Positions 48,052 through 58,363 of a stretch of DNA of 64,000 nt are shown piece by piece. The first letter of the stretch is position 1. Every line of letters begins with the position of its first letter. This stretch comes from Cryomorphaceae bacterium (GTDB lineage Bacteria; Bacteroidota; Bacteroidia; Flavobacteriales; Flavobacteriaceae). The stretch is from positions 1 through 64,000 of the forward strand of contig QOQA01000002.1 of the NCBI GenBank assembly GCA_003331875.1, read 5' to 3'. A model generated the notes under the pieces. It was given only the letters and a program-made list of their open reading frames with translations, was not told the DNA's origin and did not search any database. The position numbers and the translations under genes are program-made.

Positions 48052-50523
48052 ATGAAAAATTATATTTTATTGGCCTTTGTGCTTACCTGCTCATTAAATT
48101 TATATTCTCAAGAAGTTAAATTAAGTTATTATCTACCAAACTCAGACAACTATAATCAAGACATTCCAAAGCCAAGTGAAATAATTGGTCATGAGGTTGG
48201 TGAGTGGCATGTTACGCATGATAAACTAGTTCAATATATGTATGCTGTAGCCAACTCGTCGGATAGAATTATAATTGAAGAAACAGGTAGAACTTATGAA
48301 AATAGACCTTTACTAATTTTAAAAGTTTCATCTGAGAAAAATATCAAAAGTTTAAATTCAATTAGGAAAAATCATTTAGAAATATCAAATGGAATTAAAA
48401 TATCTGATTTTAAAAATATGCCATCAATTGTCTACCAAGGTTATTCAGTTCACGGAAATGAAGCAAGTGCATCTAATTCTGCTTTATTAGGTATATATTA
48501 TTTGGCAGCATCTAATGAACCTGAAACCATAGAAATCTTGAATAATAGTGTTGTTTTATTTGATCCATGTTTAAATCCAGATGGATTGCAAAGATTTGCA
48601 AATTGGGTTAATTCAAATAAAAACTTGGTACCTAATCCCGATAATAATGATAGAGAGTTTAGCGAGGTTTGGCCAGGTGGAAGGACAAATCACTATTGGT
48701 TCGATTTAAATCGTGACTGGCTACCGGTTCAACTTCCAGAATCCAAGGCTAGAGTTAAAACATATACAGATTGGTTACCAAATATCATAACCGATCATCA
48801 CGAAATGGGTACAAATTCTACATTCTTTTTCCAGCCTGGTATTCCCTCAAGAGTAAATCCATTGATACCAAATATGAATCAAAAACTAACTGAAAAAGTT
48901 GCAAAATACCATGCTGATTATTTAGATCAGATTGGAAGCTTATACTACAGTAAGGAAGATTATGATGATTTTTATTTTGGAAAAGGTTCTACCTATCCTG
49001 ATGCTAATGGAGGTATTGGAATCTTATTTGAACAAGGTAGCTCAAGAGGGCATATTCAAAATAGTCAAAATGGTGTTCTCACATTTGCTTTTACAATAAG
49101 AAATCAATTAACTACAACATTATCCACATTGAAAGCTGCAAGTTCACTTAGGATTGAACTTCTTTCTTACATGAATGACTTCTACATTAAGAATTTTATT
49201 GATACTCAGAAATCAAAATTTAAGGGAATTGGATTTGGTAATAATCACGATAATACAAGTAGTTATGAATTAGCTAGTGTTCTTAAAGCTCATAAAATTA
49301 AAGTTTTTGAAACCGATGGAAAAAAATTTAAATACTTTGTGCCGTTACAACAAAAGAAGTCAAAGCTCATAAAAGCAATATTTGATACACAAATAAAATT
49401 TGAAGATAGTCTATTTTATGATGTTTCTTCATGGACTTTTCCTCTAGCTTTTAATTTAGATTATGAATTTCTAAAAGAAAATTTAAATGGGAATGAATTG
49501 TTTGATAAACCTGTAGGTAAAGTCAGTGGTTTTTCAAATTATGGATATTTAATAAAACCCTATGATTATAATATCCCAAGATTTATTAATTTTTTACAAG
49601 AAAATGGTATAAGATTAAAATCAAGTAGTAAAATATTTAAAATAAAAGATAATTATTTTGATTATGGAAGTTTACTAATTCCTATTGTTGGACAATCAAA
49701 AAGACCTCAAAAAATCTTTGAGTTGCTGACTGAAATTTCTCAAAAAACAGGTATTGATGTTTATTCGTTGTCCAGTGGATATGAGGATAATATCGGTTTT
49801 GGTTCCAATTCTTTCACAGCGATAAAAAAACCAATGATAGGATTAATAGTAGGAAATGGTATAAGATCCTATGATGCTGGTGAAATATGGCATCTTTTCG
49901 ATACAAGGTATAAGATTCCAATAACTAAAATCGATATTAAAAATTTGAATCGAACTAAACTGTCATTGTATTCTCACATTATTTTACCAAGTTATTCTGG
50001 AAATAGTATAGACATTGAGATAATTAAAAACTATTTAAAAAGTGGTGGAAATATAGTCGCTTATAGAAATTCAATTAATTGGCTAGAAAAAAATAAAATT
50101 ATCAATATTGATTTTATGAAAAATGAAAGATATGCATCAAATATCTCGTTCGAGGACAGAGGAAAATTTACAGGATCACAGGTTATTGGTGGAACAATTT
50201 TTAATACAAAAATTGATAAAAGCCATCCCATTAATTTTGGTGTAAAAAATGATGATCTCCCCACCTTTAAAAACAATACAATTTTTATGAAACCAGATAA
50301 AAATAGTTACAATAATCCTATTACATACTCAAAAAATCCACTACTAAGTGGGTATATCTCAGACGAAAATTTAGAATTATTAAAAAAGAGTGTTCCTTTC
50401 AAAATTAAAAGATACTCCTCTGGTAAAATTTTCTTGTTTGCCGATAATACCAACTTTAGAGCCTTTTGGTATGGAACAAATAGATTATTGATGAATTCTA
50501 TTTATTTATCAAATAAAATGTAA
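48052..50523 (+). CDS. M14 family zinc carboxypeptidase-like metallopeptidase
   Basis: YQGYSVHGNEASASNSAL, FDPCLNPDGLQRFANW, TDHHEMGTNSTFFFQPG; signal peptide. Confidence 0.92.
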   Translation: MKNYILLAFVLTCSLNLYSQEVKLSYYLPNSDNYNQDIPKPSEIIGHEVGEWHVTHDKLVQYMYAVANSSDRIIIEETGRTYENRPLLILKVSSEKNIKSLNSIRKNHLEISNGIKISDFKNMPSIVYQGYSVHGNEASASNSALLGIYYLAASNEPETIEILNNSVVLFDPCLNPDGLQRFANWVNSNKNLVPNPDNNDREFSEVWPGGRTNHYWFDLNRDWLPVQLPESKARVKTYTDWLPNIITDHHEMGTNSTFFFQPGIPSRVNPLIPNMNQKLTEKVAKYHADYLDQIGSLYYSKEDYDDFYFGKGSTYPDANGGIGILFEQGSSRGHIQNSQNGVLTFAFTIRNQLTTTLSTLKAASSLRIELLSYMNDFYIKNFIDTQKSKFKGIGFGNNHDNTSSYELASVLKAHKIKVFETDGKKFKYFVPLQQKKSKLIKAIFDTQIKFEDSLFYDVSSWTFPLAFNLDYEFLKENLNGNELFDKPVGKVSGFSNYGYLIKPYDYNIPRFINFLQENGIRLKSSSKIFKIKDNYFDYGSLLIPIVGQSKRPQKIFELLTEISQKTGIDVYSLSSGYEDNIGFGSNSFTAIKKPMIGLIVGNGIRSYDAGEIWHLFDTRYKIPITKIDIKNLNRTKLSLYSHIILPSYSGNSIDIEIIKNYLKSGGNIVAYRNSINWLEKNKIINIDFMKNERYASNISFEDRGKFTGSQVIGGTIFNTKIDKSHPINFGVKNDDLPTFKNNTIFMKPDKNSYNNPITYSKNPLLSGYISDENLELLKKSVPFKIKRYSSGKIFLFADNTNFRAFWYGTNRLLMNSIYLSNKM

Positions 50524-50525
50524 TA

Positions 50526-51896
50526 TTGAATTTTTTAAAGCCTTACACGAAAGAGTTTTCTTATAATTTAAAACTAGCATATCCTATTATCATAGGTATG
50601 ATAGGTCATACATTGGTAGGATTTGTTGACAATGCAATGGTGGGCCAATTAGGAACATCTGAACTGGCCGCCATTTCTCTAGGTAATAGTTTTGTGTTTT
50701 TAGCTATGTCTTTTGGTATAGGATTTTCAACTGCAATTACACCGTTAATTGCTGAAAGTGATGCTCGAAATGATAAAAAAAAAACAAAATCTATTCTTTC
50801 AAACGGAATAATAATCTGTTGTATTTTAGGACTTATTTTGACTGCCCTGGTTTTATTTTTAAAACCAATAATATATTACATGGGCCAACCAGAAATAGTA
50901 GTTGGTTTAGCATACCCTTATATTACACTGGTAGCAATTTCATTATTTCCTTTAATTATTTTTCAATCATTCAAACAATTTTCTGATGGATTATCTTTTA
51001 CAAAAATTGCAATGATTTCTACTGTAATTGCAAATATCATTAATATTGTCTTAAACTATATCCTAATATATGGTGAGTTTGGTTTTCCGCGGTTAGAATT
51101 AATTGGTGCTGGGATAGGAACACTAGTTTCAAGATTTATAATGGTAATTATAATTATTTATTTGATTAAATCCAACGTAAAAATAAATAAGTATTTAAAC
51201 AACATATTTAGTTTTGAATATTCTTCAAAAATTATAAAAAAAATATTTAATCTTGGATATCCATCTGCTTTACAAATGATGTTTGAAGTTGGGTTTTTTA
51301 TTTCAGGTATATGGGTTTGTGGAATTATTGGGGTAAATTATCAAGCAGCAAACCAAATTGCACTAAATCTGTCTTCATTAACCTTTATGGTTGCATTAGG
51401 GTTAAGTGTTGCTGCTACGATCAGGGTTGGAAATCAAAAAGGATTAAATGATTATAAAAATCTAAAACGTATTGCTATATCAATTTTCTTAATAACAATT
51501 TTTATTGAATTTGTCTTTGCTCTAATTTTCATTATTTTCTCTGACTTGTTGCCGTGGCTTTATTTAGATAATAATGGTAGTTCTGAAGTTCTTGAGACTG
51601 TCACTCTAGCCTCAAAATTATTAATAGTTGTAGCTCTATTTCAAATTTTTGATGGAATACAAATTGTTGCACAGGGTGCACTGCGTGGAATTCAAGATGT
51701 AAAAATACCCTCAATTATTTGTTTTTTATCTTATGTAGCTTTTGGAATACCAATAATGATTTATCTTGGATTATATACCGAACTTGAAGCAACGGGTGTT
51801 TGGATTGGTTTTTTAATTGGTTTATTAATTGCGTCTATTCTACTTTCTATAAGATTTTTTAAAAAATGTAATTTTGAAATTAATCGAATTATTTAG
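50526..51896 (+). CDS. MATE family efflux transporter
   Basis: PIIIGMIGHTLVGFVDNAMVGQLGTSELAAISLGNSF; repeated TM halves. Confidence 0.94.
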   Translation: MNFLKPYTKEFSYNLKLAYPIIIGMIGHTLVGFVDNAMVGQLGTSELAAISLGNSFVFLAMSFGIGFSTAITPLIAESDARNDKKKTKSILSNGIIICCILGLILTALVLFLKPIIYYMGQPEIVVGLAYPYITLVAISLFPLIIFQSFKQFSDGLSFTKIAMISTVIANIINIVLNYILIYGEFGFPRLELIGAGIGTLVSRFIMVIIIIYLIKSNVKINKYLNNIFSFEYSSKIIKKIFNLGYPSALQMMFEVGFFISGIWVCGIIGVNYQAANQIALNLSSLTFMVALGLSVAATIRVGNQKGLNDYKNLKRIAISIFLITIFIEFVFALIFIIFSDLLPWLYLDNNGSSEVLETVTLASKLLIVVALFQIFDGIQIVAQGALRGIQDVKIPSIICFLSYVAFGIPIMIYLGLYTELEATGVWIGFLIGLLIASILLSIRFFKKCNFEINRII

Positions 51897-51905
51897 AAGA
51901 TCTAA

Positions 51906-52592
51906 TCATAAATTAAATTTCTTGGATAAAGAAATTGACTCAATAAGTTGAACAAAAAAATATATCAAAATACTTATCACAATCATTTTTTGGAACAATA
52001 CCTGAATTAATAATGATCGATTATCTAGAAATGGATTTGGACCATACTCCATCACAATGATAAAAAGGATCAGGATAACACAAAACAGTAGGGAACTTAC
52101 AAGCATTCTTTTGCTAAGCTTGCTCTTATAAACAATGAATAATTGAATAAAACAATGAAGCAATAAAAGTCTAAATGCTACTTTAACAAAGAAAACATGT
52201 ATATCAAACGTAGAATTATCAGCAGAAAATACTGCCACTAAAACAAAGGAAATTAATGATATAAGAATTGTGGTTAAAGAAAGAAAATTTAAAATTTTAT
52301 CTCTATTAAATTTTAATTGAATTCTTAAATAAGAAACGTAAAATAAAAAGTACGATAAGGCTAAAATTAGCATTGAAGAGTTGAATAGATATGCTGAAAC
52401 TGTATTATCTTCACCATTTTTTGCTGTTGACTCACCAAGATTACTCAAAAAATTATAGAAAAAGGAATATCCTCTTGTATCAGGTTCAATAATAGTACCA
52501 CCAGGATAAATTACCATTGATATAAAATTCAAAATAATAAATAAGAAAATACCTAAATAGCCTTGTTTTATGGATAAATTTTTCATGTTCAT
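51906..52592 (-). CDS. Hypothetical membrane protein (DUF998-like)
   Basis: Several TM segments; YNFLSNLGESTAKNGEDNTVSAYLFNSSM resembles DUF998. Confidence 0.6.
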   Translation of the reverse strand: MNMKNLSIKQGYLGIFLFIILNFISMVIYPGGTIIEPDTRGYSFFYNFLSNLGESTAKNGEDNTVSAYLFNSSMLILALSYFLFYVSYLRIQLKFNRDKILNFLSLTTILISLISFVLVAVFSADNSTFDIHVFFVKVAFRLLLLHCFIQLFIVYKSKLSKRMLVSSLLFCVILILFIIVMEYGPNPFLDNRSLLIQVLFQKMIVISILIYFFVQLIESISLSKKFNL

Positions 52593-52664
52593 ACCCGAAT
52601 ATTTATTTAAACTGAATTTAATGAAAAGTGACCCATTTAATAAATTATTTTTGGGAATAATTTG

Positions 52665-52738
52665 TGAGGGAGAGAGGATTCGAACCCCTAACCAACAGAG
52701 CCGAAATCTGTCATTCTATCCAGTTGAACTACTCCCCC
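52665..52738 (-). tRNA. tRNA-Arg(TCG)
   Basis: Reverse complement GGGGGAGTAGTTCAACTGGATAGAATGACAGATTTCGGCTCTGTTGGTTAGGGGTTCGAATCCTCTCTCCCTC+A; anticodon stem ACAGA/TCTGT, loop TTTCGGC. Confidence 0.93.
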
Positions 52739-52760
52739 AATAATAAATTATCTAATTGTT

Positions 52761-53213
52761 TTAATTACTTAAATTTTTTCTAATAATTTCTGATATTGTT
52801 TTTCCATCCGCCTTTCCTAATAGCTCTTTAGATGCCATACCCATAACCTTTCCCATATCTTTAATTCCATTTGAGTTAGTTTGCTCAATAATTTTCAAAA
52901 CAATATCCTCAATCTCTTTTATATTCATTTGTTTGGGTAAATATTTAGAAATAAACTCTGATTGAATAATTTCTGTTTCTGCCAAATCATTTCTTTTTTG
53001 ACTTTCAAAAATTTGTGCACTTTCTTTTCTCTGCTTAACAAGCTTTTGCAAAATTTTAATCTCATCTGATTTTTCTAATTCATATGAGCTGGAGTCTTTT
53101 GTTTCAAATAATATAATTGCAGATTTTATAGCTCTTAGTGACTCTAATTTAATAGAATCTTTTTCCTTCATTGCTGATTTTATATCTAGGTTAATTTTAT
53201 CTTTTAATGACAT
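52761..53213 (-). CDS. GatB/YqeY domain-containing protein
   Basis: LKDKINLDIKSAMKEKDSIKLESLRAIKSAI...DMGKVMGMASKELLGKADGKTISEII. Confidence 0.93.
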   Translation of the reverse strand: MSLKDKINLDIKSAMKEKDSIKLESLRAIKSAIILFETKDSSSYELEKSDEIKILQKLVKQRKESAQIFESQKRNDLAETEIIQSEFISKYLPKQMNIKEIEDIVLKIIEQTNSNGIKDMGKVMGMASKELLGKADGKTISEIIRKNLSN

Positions 53214-53224
53214 CTTTATAAAAC

Positions 53225-54982
53225 TTAATCAACATTATCATGTAGAAATGTATTATTAGACTTTACATCTATTTTTCCACTTTCTTCATGATTTAGGGTG
53301 GATGATGATATTGAATTTTTAATTTCATCGTCCAAACTAATTCCAGCTCTTTTATATGCTGGTTCACTTTCCAAATCACCCATTGTTTTGGGTTTGGTAA
53401 ATTTATAATTAAATTTTTTAAGTTTAATTCTTCTTTGCTCTGTTCTTTTGGCTAATCCTTGTACAATTGGACTATCAACAGGGTTAATTATGGGTTTACT
53501 ACCATTTACTAAATTATCATCAGCATTTTTTTGAAATGAATTGTTTTCAATAGTAACATATGGGATTATATGCATAGGGTCTATGACCTCAATTTCTTTG
53601 ATATCACTCTTTAAATAGTATTTTAATTCATTATTTTGATTAGAATAGTTTTTTTCTTGATCCTTTAAAACTTGAATTGGTTCAACAACTTGAATTTCCT
53701 CTAATTTGCTTAGTAATATATCTTTGTCAATTCTGCTATCAATTGAGTTATTTATATTTTCCTTAATTACTTCAAAGTCTACATCAATATCTAAAATTTC
53801 TTCTTTTTTAATTTCATGATTTTGATTAGTTTCAAGATTTGAAATGTCAAAATCAATATTTTTAAAATCAATTGATTGGGACGCATTGTCAAACTGAAAA
53901 GGTTTTTGATTTTTTTCAGTCTTTTCTGTGATTTCATTTTCATCCTCTAAATTAAATATAGTTTTTTTGGGTTCTATGTGTAAAATCTCATCTTGTTGTT
54001 TCATATCAAATCCTGTAGCAATTACAGTTACAGCAATTTCTTCACTTAGTGTTTGATCCTCTCCAATCCCCATTATAATATTAGCCTTATTTCCTGCTTT
54101 TTCCTGTATATAATCATTAATAATTCCAATTTCATCAATTGTAATTTCACTCGAACCAGAAACAATTAATAAAAGAACGTTCTGTGCCCCACTAATTCGA
54201 TTATCATTTAAGAGAGGGGAATCAAGTGCATTTGTAACAGCTTTGAGTGCTCTTTTTTCACCTGATGCACTGAATGAACCCATTATTGCATTACCACTTT
54301 TAGATAAAACTGTTTTAGCATCCTTTAAATCAATATTTTGAGTGTAATGATTCGTGATTACCTCTGCAATTCCTTTTGCTGCTGTAGCAAGAACTTCATC
54401 AGCTTTGGTAAAACCTTCCTTAACACCCAGGTTGCCATACATCTCTCTCAATTTATTATTATTGATTACAACTAACGAATCAACACTTCGTCTAAGTTTT
54501 TCTAAACCTAAATTAGCTTGTTCTGTTCTAATTTTTCCTTCGAAAATAAATGGCATAGTAACTATCCCAACAGTTAAAATACCCATTTCCATTGCTAGAT
54601 TCGATATGATAGGAGCAGCACCTGTTCCCGTACCACCACCCATTCCGGCTGTTATAAAAACCATCTTAGTATTTTTATCAAGCATTTTTTTAATTACATC
54701 TAAACTCTCAATTGCTGCTTTTTCACCAATTTTTGGATCAGCACCAGCACCCATTCCCTCTGTTAAATTAATACCAAGTTGTACTTTATTTGGAACTGGA
54801 CTATTTTCTAGTGCCTGAGCATCAGTATTACAAATCACATAATCAACTCCATTAATCCCTTTATCATACATGTAATTAATAGCATTACTTCCTCCACCAC
54901 CAACTCCAATTACTTTAATGACATTACTTTGGTTCTTGGGCATATCCCAAGATAAATTCTCATGTTGATTTTCCATATTCAT
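53225..54982 (-). CDS. ftsZ: Cell division protein FtsZ with long C-terminal linker
   Basis: IKVIGVGGGGSNAINYM, ITAGMGGGTGTGAAPII, KIRTEQANLGLEKLR; C-terminal EPAYKRAGISLDD. Confidence 0.98.
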   Translation of the reverse strand: MNMENQHENLSWDMPKNQSNVIKVIGVGGGGSNAINYMYDKGINGVDYVICNTDAQALENSPVPNKVQLGINLTEGMGAGADPKIGEKAAIESLDVIKKMLDKNTKMVFITAGMGGGTGTGAAPIISNLAMEMGILTVGIVTMPFIFEGKIRTEQANLGLEKLRRSVDSLVVINNNKLREMYGNLGVKEGFTKADEVLATAAKGIAEVITNHYTQNIDLKDAKTVLSKSGNAIMGSFSASGEKRALKAVTNALDSPLLNDNRISGAQNVLLLIVSGSSEITIDEIGIINDYIQEKAGNKANIIMGIGEDQTLSEEIAVTVIATGFDMKQQDEILHIEPKKTIFNLEDENEITEKTEKNQKPFQFDNASQSIDFKNIDFDISNLETNQNHEIKKEEILDIDVDFEVIKENINNSIDSRIDKDILLSKLEEIQVVEPIQVLKDQEKNYSNQNNELKYYLKSDIKEIEVIDPMHIIPYVTIENNSFQKNADDNLVNGSKPIINPVDSPIVQGLAKRTEQRRIKLKKFNYKFTKPKTMGDLESEPAYKRAGISLDDEIKNSISSSTLNHEESGKIDVKSNNTFLHDNVD

Positions 54983-54989
54983 ATTTTTA

Positions 54990-56315
54990 TTATTCTGCGT
55001 TCTCTAAAAATGTTTTTAGTTTTTCTGTAAATTTTTCAAAAATTGATTTCTGTTTTGAAATCTCATCACCATTATTGACCTGATCATCATTATCAATCTT
55101 ATCAGTTTCATTTTCACGTTTAATTTTTATTTCTAATTCTTTATCATTGTTAAAGAAATTATCCCTTGCATTCATAACAAGACCTACAGCAGTTGCATAT
55201 GTGGGGTTTGAAATTTCTATTAAATTATTGCCTGCTAAATGTTCATTTGGAGACCCAAGTCTGGTATCCATACCAGTAATGTATTCAACTAATTGCTTTA
55301 AATGCTTTAGTTGACTTCCACCGCCTGTCAAAACAATTCCTGCAATTAGTTTCTTTTTTTGTTCCTCATGTCCATAATTTTTAATCTCTAAATAAACTTG
55401 CTCAATAATTTCTACAACTCTTGCGTGAATGACTTTTGAAAGGTTTTTTAATGTTATTTCTTTTGGTTCTCTTCCTCTAAGGCCTGGAATTGAAACAATC
55501 TCATTTTCTTTATTTTCACCAGGCCAGGCAGAACCAAACTTTACTTTAAGCAATTCAGCTTGTTTCTCAATTATTGAACAACCATCTTTAATATCTTCAG
55601 TAATTATATTACCTCCAAACGGTATAACTGAAGTATGTCTTATAATTCCATCTTTAAAAATTGCAAGGTCTGTTGTTCCACCTCCAATATCAATAAGTGC
55701 AACCCCTGCTTCCTTTTCTTCTATGCTCAAAACAGCATCTGCTGATGCCAAAGGTTCTAAAGTTATACCATGAAAATCAATTCCTGAACTTTTTACACAT
55801 CTAGCAATATTTTTTATTGAACTAACTTGACCAACAACAACATGGAAATTTGCCTCTAATCTTCCACCAAACATCCCTTTAGGTTCTTTTATTTCACCTT
55901 GGCCATCTACTTTGTATTCTTGTGGAAGAACATGGATAATTTCTTCGCCTGGGAGCATAACAAGTTTGTACACTTGATTTATTACATTATTGATATCTTT
56001 TTCCTCAATAACATGATCTGAATTCTGTCTTGTAATATAATCACTGTGTTGCAAGCTTCTTATATGTTGTCCAGCGATACCAACAACAACCTTATCTATT
56101 TTATATCCAGATGTTTTCTCTGCTTCATTAATTGCAGCTTGAATAGATTGAATTGTTTGAGTAATATTATTGACAACTCCTCTGTGCACGCCTAAGCTTT
56201 CAGACTTTCCTAAACCAACGATTTTTAGCTTACCATATTCATTAACATGTCCAATCATTGCAACAATCTTAGTTGTCCCAATATCCAAACCTATAAAAAG
56301 CTCATTATTTTTCAT
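54990..56315 (-). CDS. ftsA: Cell division protein FtsA
   Basis: ELFIGLDIGTTKIVAMIG, ALIDIGGGTTDLAIF, IVLTGGGSQLKHL. Confidence 0.97.
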   Translation of the reverse strand: MKNNELFIGLDIGTTKIVAMIGHVNEYGKLKIVGLGKSESLGVHRGVVNNITQTIQSIQAAINEAEKTSGYKIDKVVVGIAGQHIRSLQHSDYITRQNSDHVIEEKDINNVINQVYKLVMLPGEEIIHVLPQEYKVDGQGEIKEPKGMFGGRLEANFHVVVGQVSSIKNIARCVKSSGIDFHGITLEPLASADAVLSIEEKEAGVALIDIGGGTTDLAIFKDGIIRHTSVIPFGGNIITEDIKDGCSIIEKQAELLKVKFGSAWPGENKENEIVSIPGLRGREPKEITLKNLSKVIHARVVEIIEQVYLEIKNYGHEEQKKKLIAGIVLTGGGSQLKHLKQLVEYITGMDTRLGSPNEHLAGNNLIEISNPTYATAVGLVMNARDNFFNNDKELEIKIKRENETDKIDNDDQVNNGDEISKQKSIFEKFTEKLKTFLENAE

Positions 56316-57021
56316 TTTTATTATTTTCGATTACCACTTGATTTTTAAAACTTAAATTGATATTATCTATTTCGGACAAAAGGTCTAACTGAGCTTTAGC
56401 CCCATAAAAAATCTTATATTTTTTAAGCTTCTCCTGGATACTATTAAGGTCTCCAAATTTTATTAAATAATTTTGATTGACTGTTTTTAAATACATATTT
56501 GTTTGATCCATAAAAATATAGTCGATATGAGAAAATAAGAACTCGTCATTTTTTATTTGAGAACTAATTTTTATGGCTTTCATTAAATTAATTGAATCTA
56601 TTTTACCAACAAAAAATATTGTTTCTGGTTTATAAATTTTTGATAATGGAATAATGTCACCATTCAAATCGACATACTTGTTTTGATGTTCCAGGAACAT
56701 AACAGGATCTTTTTCATTAATTGTTATTTTAATTTTTGAATCGACACTCCTGAATACATTTGAATTATAAAAGAAATCAATATTATTAATATGTTTTTCT
56801 AGACTATAAAAACTAAATTCTTGATTTAACAGCGAATCATTTATAAATTTATTTTCAACCAAATTTCTTTTTAGAGAGTCTAATTCTATATAGTTTAGTT
56901 TTAAATAATTTAAATCCTGGTAAATTAAATCATTTCTTTTACTGTTAATGAAATTTGCCCAAATAGTTACACAAACAGTGAGTATCAGAAGAATAGAAAA
57001 AATTAGTTTTTTATATAGCAT
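56305..57021 (-). CDS. ftsQ: Cell division protein FtsQ
   Basis: Single N-terminal TM, FtsQ/DivIB-like KITINEKDPVMFLEHQNKYVDLNGDIIPL; located between murC and ftsA. Confidence 0.88.
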   Translation of the reverse strand: MLYKKLIFSILLILTVCVTIWANFINSKRNDLIYQDLNYLKLNYIELDSLKRNLVENKFINDSLLNQEFSFYSLEKHINNIDFFYNSNVFRSVDSKIKITINEKDPVMFLEHQNKYVDLNGDIIPLSKIYKPETIFFVGKIDSINLMKAIKISSQIKNDEFLFSHIDYIFMDQTNMYLKTVNQNYLIKFGDLNSIQEKLKKYKIFYGAKAQLDLLSEIDNINLSFKNQVVIENNKNEK

Positions 57022-58363
57022 TTTGTAAGATCAATTTTTTTATACTTTCAACTTTTTCAGAAATATCACCAGCACCTAAGGTGATAATTATATCTGAATC
57101 ATCAATTTCTAGGTTTTCAATTAACTCCCCATCATTAATGATTTTTTTATTATCATTTTCTATTATTTTTAACAACTTAGTTGAATCAATTCCAGGTATT
57201 GGCTTCTCCCTTGCTGGATATATATTTAATAAAAATATTTTATCAAATTTTTCTAAAGCTCTTGCAAACTCAATCATAAAATCTTTAGTTCTTGAAAAAA
57301 GATGAGGTTGAAAAATTACTAGATTAGATTTTTTTGGATACATTATTTTTACTGAATCAACAATTGATTTGATTTCATTTGGATGATGTGCATAGTCATC
57401 AATTAATATTTTAGGAGATTTTGTAATAATTGAAAATCTACGTTCAATACCACTAAATGATTCAATAGCATTAATAATTTTTTTTGGATTTAAATTAAGT
57501 TTGACGGCTATTGAAAAGGCAGCTAAAGCATTAAGTGCATTGTGTTTACCAGGCATTCCAAAAACTACCTTGCCAAAGTTGTTTTTTTCAGATTTAATTT
57601 CAAAATCCGTTTCAAATGGTCCATGAAATAACTCATCAATATAATAATCAGATTTATCACTTAAACCATACTTATATCCTCCAAATTCTAAATTTTCGTT
57701 GTGAAAAATAATTCCGTCCCTCTTTAAATTTCCTGTAAAAGCTTTAAATGTATTTTTAAGATTTTGATAATTTTCATAAATATCTAGATGATCACTGTCT
57801 ATATTATTTATACATATCATATTTGGTTTGAGTTCTAAAAAGGATTTATCAAATTCATCAGCTTCAACTATAAAAAATTTATTTCCATTGACTATTAAAT
57901 TAGAGCCGTAATCATTCATAATTCCACCTACAAAAGATGTGAACTCTAAATTAAATTGAAATAAAATATGAGAAAGTATGGAGCTAATAGTTGTTTTTCC
58001 GTGCGTGCCTGATATTGCAATGCAATATCCATTGTTTACAATTTCTGAAAGAAATTTAGCTCTTTTAATTACTGTGAATTTTTTATCATAGCAGTATTCT
58101 AGTATTTTGTTATCATTACTTATAGCTGGTGTATAAATAATAATAGTATTTTTTGGATTTAACCTGATGAGGTCACTCATTGATTCTTTTAATGTGTAGG
58201 AAACTCCAATTCCTGAGTTAACTAACTTTTTAGTTAAGTTCGTTTGAACTTTGTCATAACCTAAAATATTTTTTTTGTAGTAATGTAAATATTTGGCTAA
58301 AGCCGACATTCCTATGCCACCAATTCCAACAAAAAAATAATTTTTATATTCTAAAGATTTCAT
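57011..58363 (-). CDS. murC: UDP-N-acetylmuramate--L-alanine ligase
   Basis: FFVGIGGIGMSALAKYL, ISGTHGKTTISSIL, VEADEFDKSFL, DDYAHHPNEI. Confidence 0.97.
   Translation of the reverse strand: MKSLEYKNYFFVGIGGIGMSALAKYLHYYKKNILGYDKVQTNLTKKLVNSGIGVSYTLKESMSDLIRLNPKNTIIIYTPAISNDNKILEYCYDKKFTVIKRAKFLSEIVNNGYCIAISGTHGKTTISSILSHILFQFNLEFTSFVGGIMNDYGSNLIVNGNKFFIVEADEFDKSFLELKPNMICINNIDSDHLDIYENYQNLKNTFKAFTGNLKRDGIIFHNENLEFGGYKYGLSDKSDYYIDELFHGPFETDFEIKSEKNNFGKVVFGMPGKHNALNALAAFSIAVKLNLNPKKIINAIESFSGIERRFSIITKSPKILIDDYAHHPNEIKSIVDSVKIMYPKKSNLVIFQPHLFSRTKDFMIEFARALEKFDKIFLLNIYPAREKPIPGIDSTKLLKIIENDNKKIINDGELIENLEIDDSDIIITLGAGDISEKVESIKKLILQNAI

Noticed and set aside
54354-54818. 154-aa ORF antisense to ftsZ
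   Set aside because: Fully inside ftsZ core coding sequence; no family features.
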